DNA from: Chloroflexota bacterium
GTDB lineage: Bacteria > Chloroflexota > Dehalococcoidia > Lucifugimonadales > Australimonadaceae
Reading direction: 5' to 3'
Assembly: GCA_028875085.1 (NCBI GenBank)
Contig: JAPPFU010000226.1
Coordinates: 1 to 5,934, forward strand
DNA: 5,934 nucleotides
Positions within the stretch are counted from its first letter, which is position 1, and each line of letters opens with the position of its first letter. Positions 5,797-5,934 of this stretch are shown here, piece after piece. The notes beneath the pieces were generated by a model, which saw only the letters and a program-made list of their open reading frames with translations, was not told the origin of the DNA and did not search any database. Made by a program: the position numbers and the translations under genes.

Positions 5797-5825
5797 AGTC
5801 TACACGAGGGCGCGCGGCGGGGCAA
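5797..5825 (-). promoter_or_regulatory. Candidate sigma-70-type promoter of the zinc-ribbon/sortase operon
   Basis: The minus strand has TTGCCC (5825-5820), exactly 17 bases, then TAGACT (5802-5797). Each hexamer matches the consensus at four of six positions, at the best spacing. Transcription would start near 5790, giving a leader of about 70 bases before the GTG at 5720. The site is back to back with the tRNA gene promoter. Confidence 0.45.
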
Positions 5826-5861
5826 GTGCGCGGGGGGCAGCGAGCGAACGGCGCGGTAGGC

Positions 5862-5867
5862 TATACT
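5862..5867 (+). promoter_or_regulatory. Candidate -10 element of the tRNA-Val gene
   Basis: TATACT matches TATAAT at five of six positions and ends 13 bases before the first tRNA base, so transcription would begin just upstream of the mature 5' end. No good -35 hexamer is visible 16-18 bases upstream. Confidence 0.45.
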
Positions 5868-5880
5868 GGCAGTCTGGCGG

Positions 5881-5934
5881 GGGCGGTTAGCTCAGCTGGT
5901 TAGAGCGTCGCGTTGACATCGCGGAGGTCACTGG
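5881..5934 (+). tRNA. tRNA-Val(GAC), 5' part; 3' end beyond window
   Basis: The acceptor strand GGGCGGT (5881-5887) is followed by TA, the D stem GCTC/GAGC (5890-5893 with 5903-5906) around AGCTGGTTA, G26, and the anticodon stem TCGCG/CGCGG (5908-5912 with 5920-5924; first pair T-G). The loop TTGACAT carries the anticodon GAC at 5915-5917, which reads valine codons GUC and GUU. The variable loop AGGTC and the 5' half of the T stem (ACTGG) reach the window edge. The T loop, 3' acceptor strand and CCA are not in view, so acceptor pairing cannot be checked. Confidence 0.95.

Noticed and set aside
5881..5934. tRNA gene as an integration site for a mobile element
   Set aside because: The 3' end is outside the window, and no integrase or partial tRNA repeat is seen inside it.

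Overview
This window is GC-rich, densely coding bacterial DNA. It probably comes from a Chloroflexota lineage (Dehalococcoidia or SAR202-like). The pointers are a lipoprotein solute-binding protein with a long Thr-Pro/Ala-Pro linker behind its lipobox, a membrane-anchored sortase with a similar short linker, GTG and TTG starts behind good Shine-Dalgarno sequences, and the mix of amidase, oligopeptide-type binding protein and acid-sugar dehydratase-like enolase. The placement rests on gene style only, not on a marker gene.

Layout. Bases 1-1089 (minus strand) hold the first 363 codons of an amidase-signature hydrolase that runs off the left edge; all three Ser-cisSer-Lys triad residues are present. 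A 167-bp divergent spacer (1090-1256) follows, with a good -10 element for the amidase, an imperfect 24-bp palindrome that looks like an operator, and a second small inverted repeat over a possible promoter for the plus-strand gene. Bases 1257-3182 (plus) encode a 641-residue family-5 ABC transporter substrate-binding lipoprotein; no permease or ATPase gene is in view. Bases 3202-3230 are a perfect 29-bp palindrome between convergent genes.

From 5720 down to 3227 four genes lie on the minus strand. They are a 70-residue four-cysteine zinc-ribbon-like protein (5508-5720), a class D/E-like sortase (4616-5416), a mandelate racemase/muconate lactonizing enzyme family protein closest in motifs to D-galactonate dehydratase (3427-4551), and a 65-residue protein (3227-3424) starting two bases after the dehydratase stop. 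The stop codon of the 65-residue protein lies inside the palindrome. A promoter-like TTGCCC-N17-TAGACT is found upstream of the zinc-ribbon gene. The right edge (5881-5934) is the 5' part of a plus-strand tRNA-Val(GAC).

How the genes may work together (inference): the solute-binding lipoprotein, the divergent amidase and the dehydratase-like enolase suggest uptake and breakdown of an amide- or acid-sugar-type organic compound. The 65-residue protein has the size and general look of GatC/AtzG-type amidase partner subunits. The sortase and zinc-ribbon genes look like a separate housekeeping pair. No mobile-element gene, CRISPR array or obviously new multi-gene system is visible. The most interesting items are the two palindromes and the small coupled protein.
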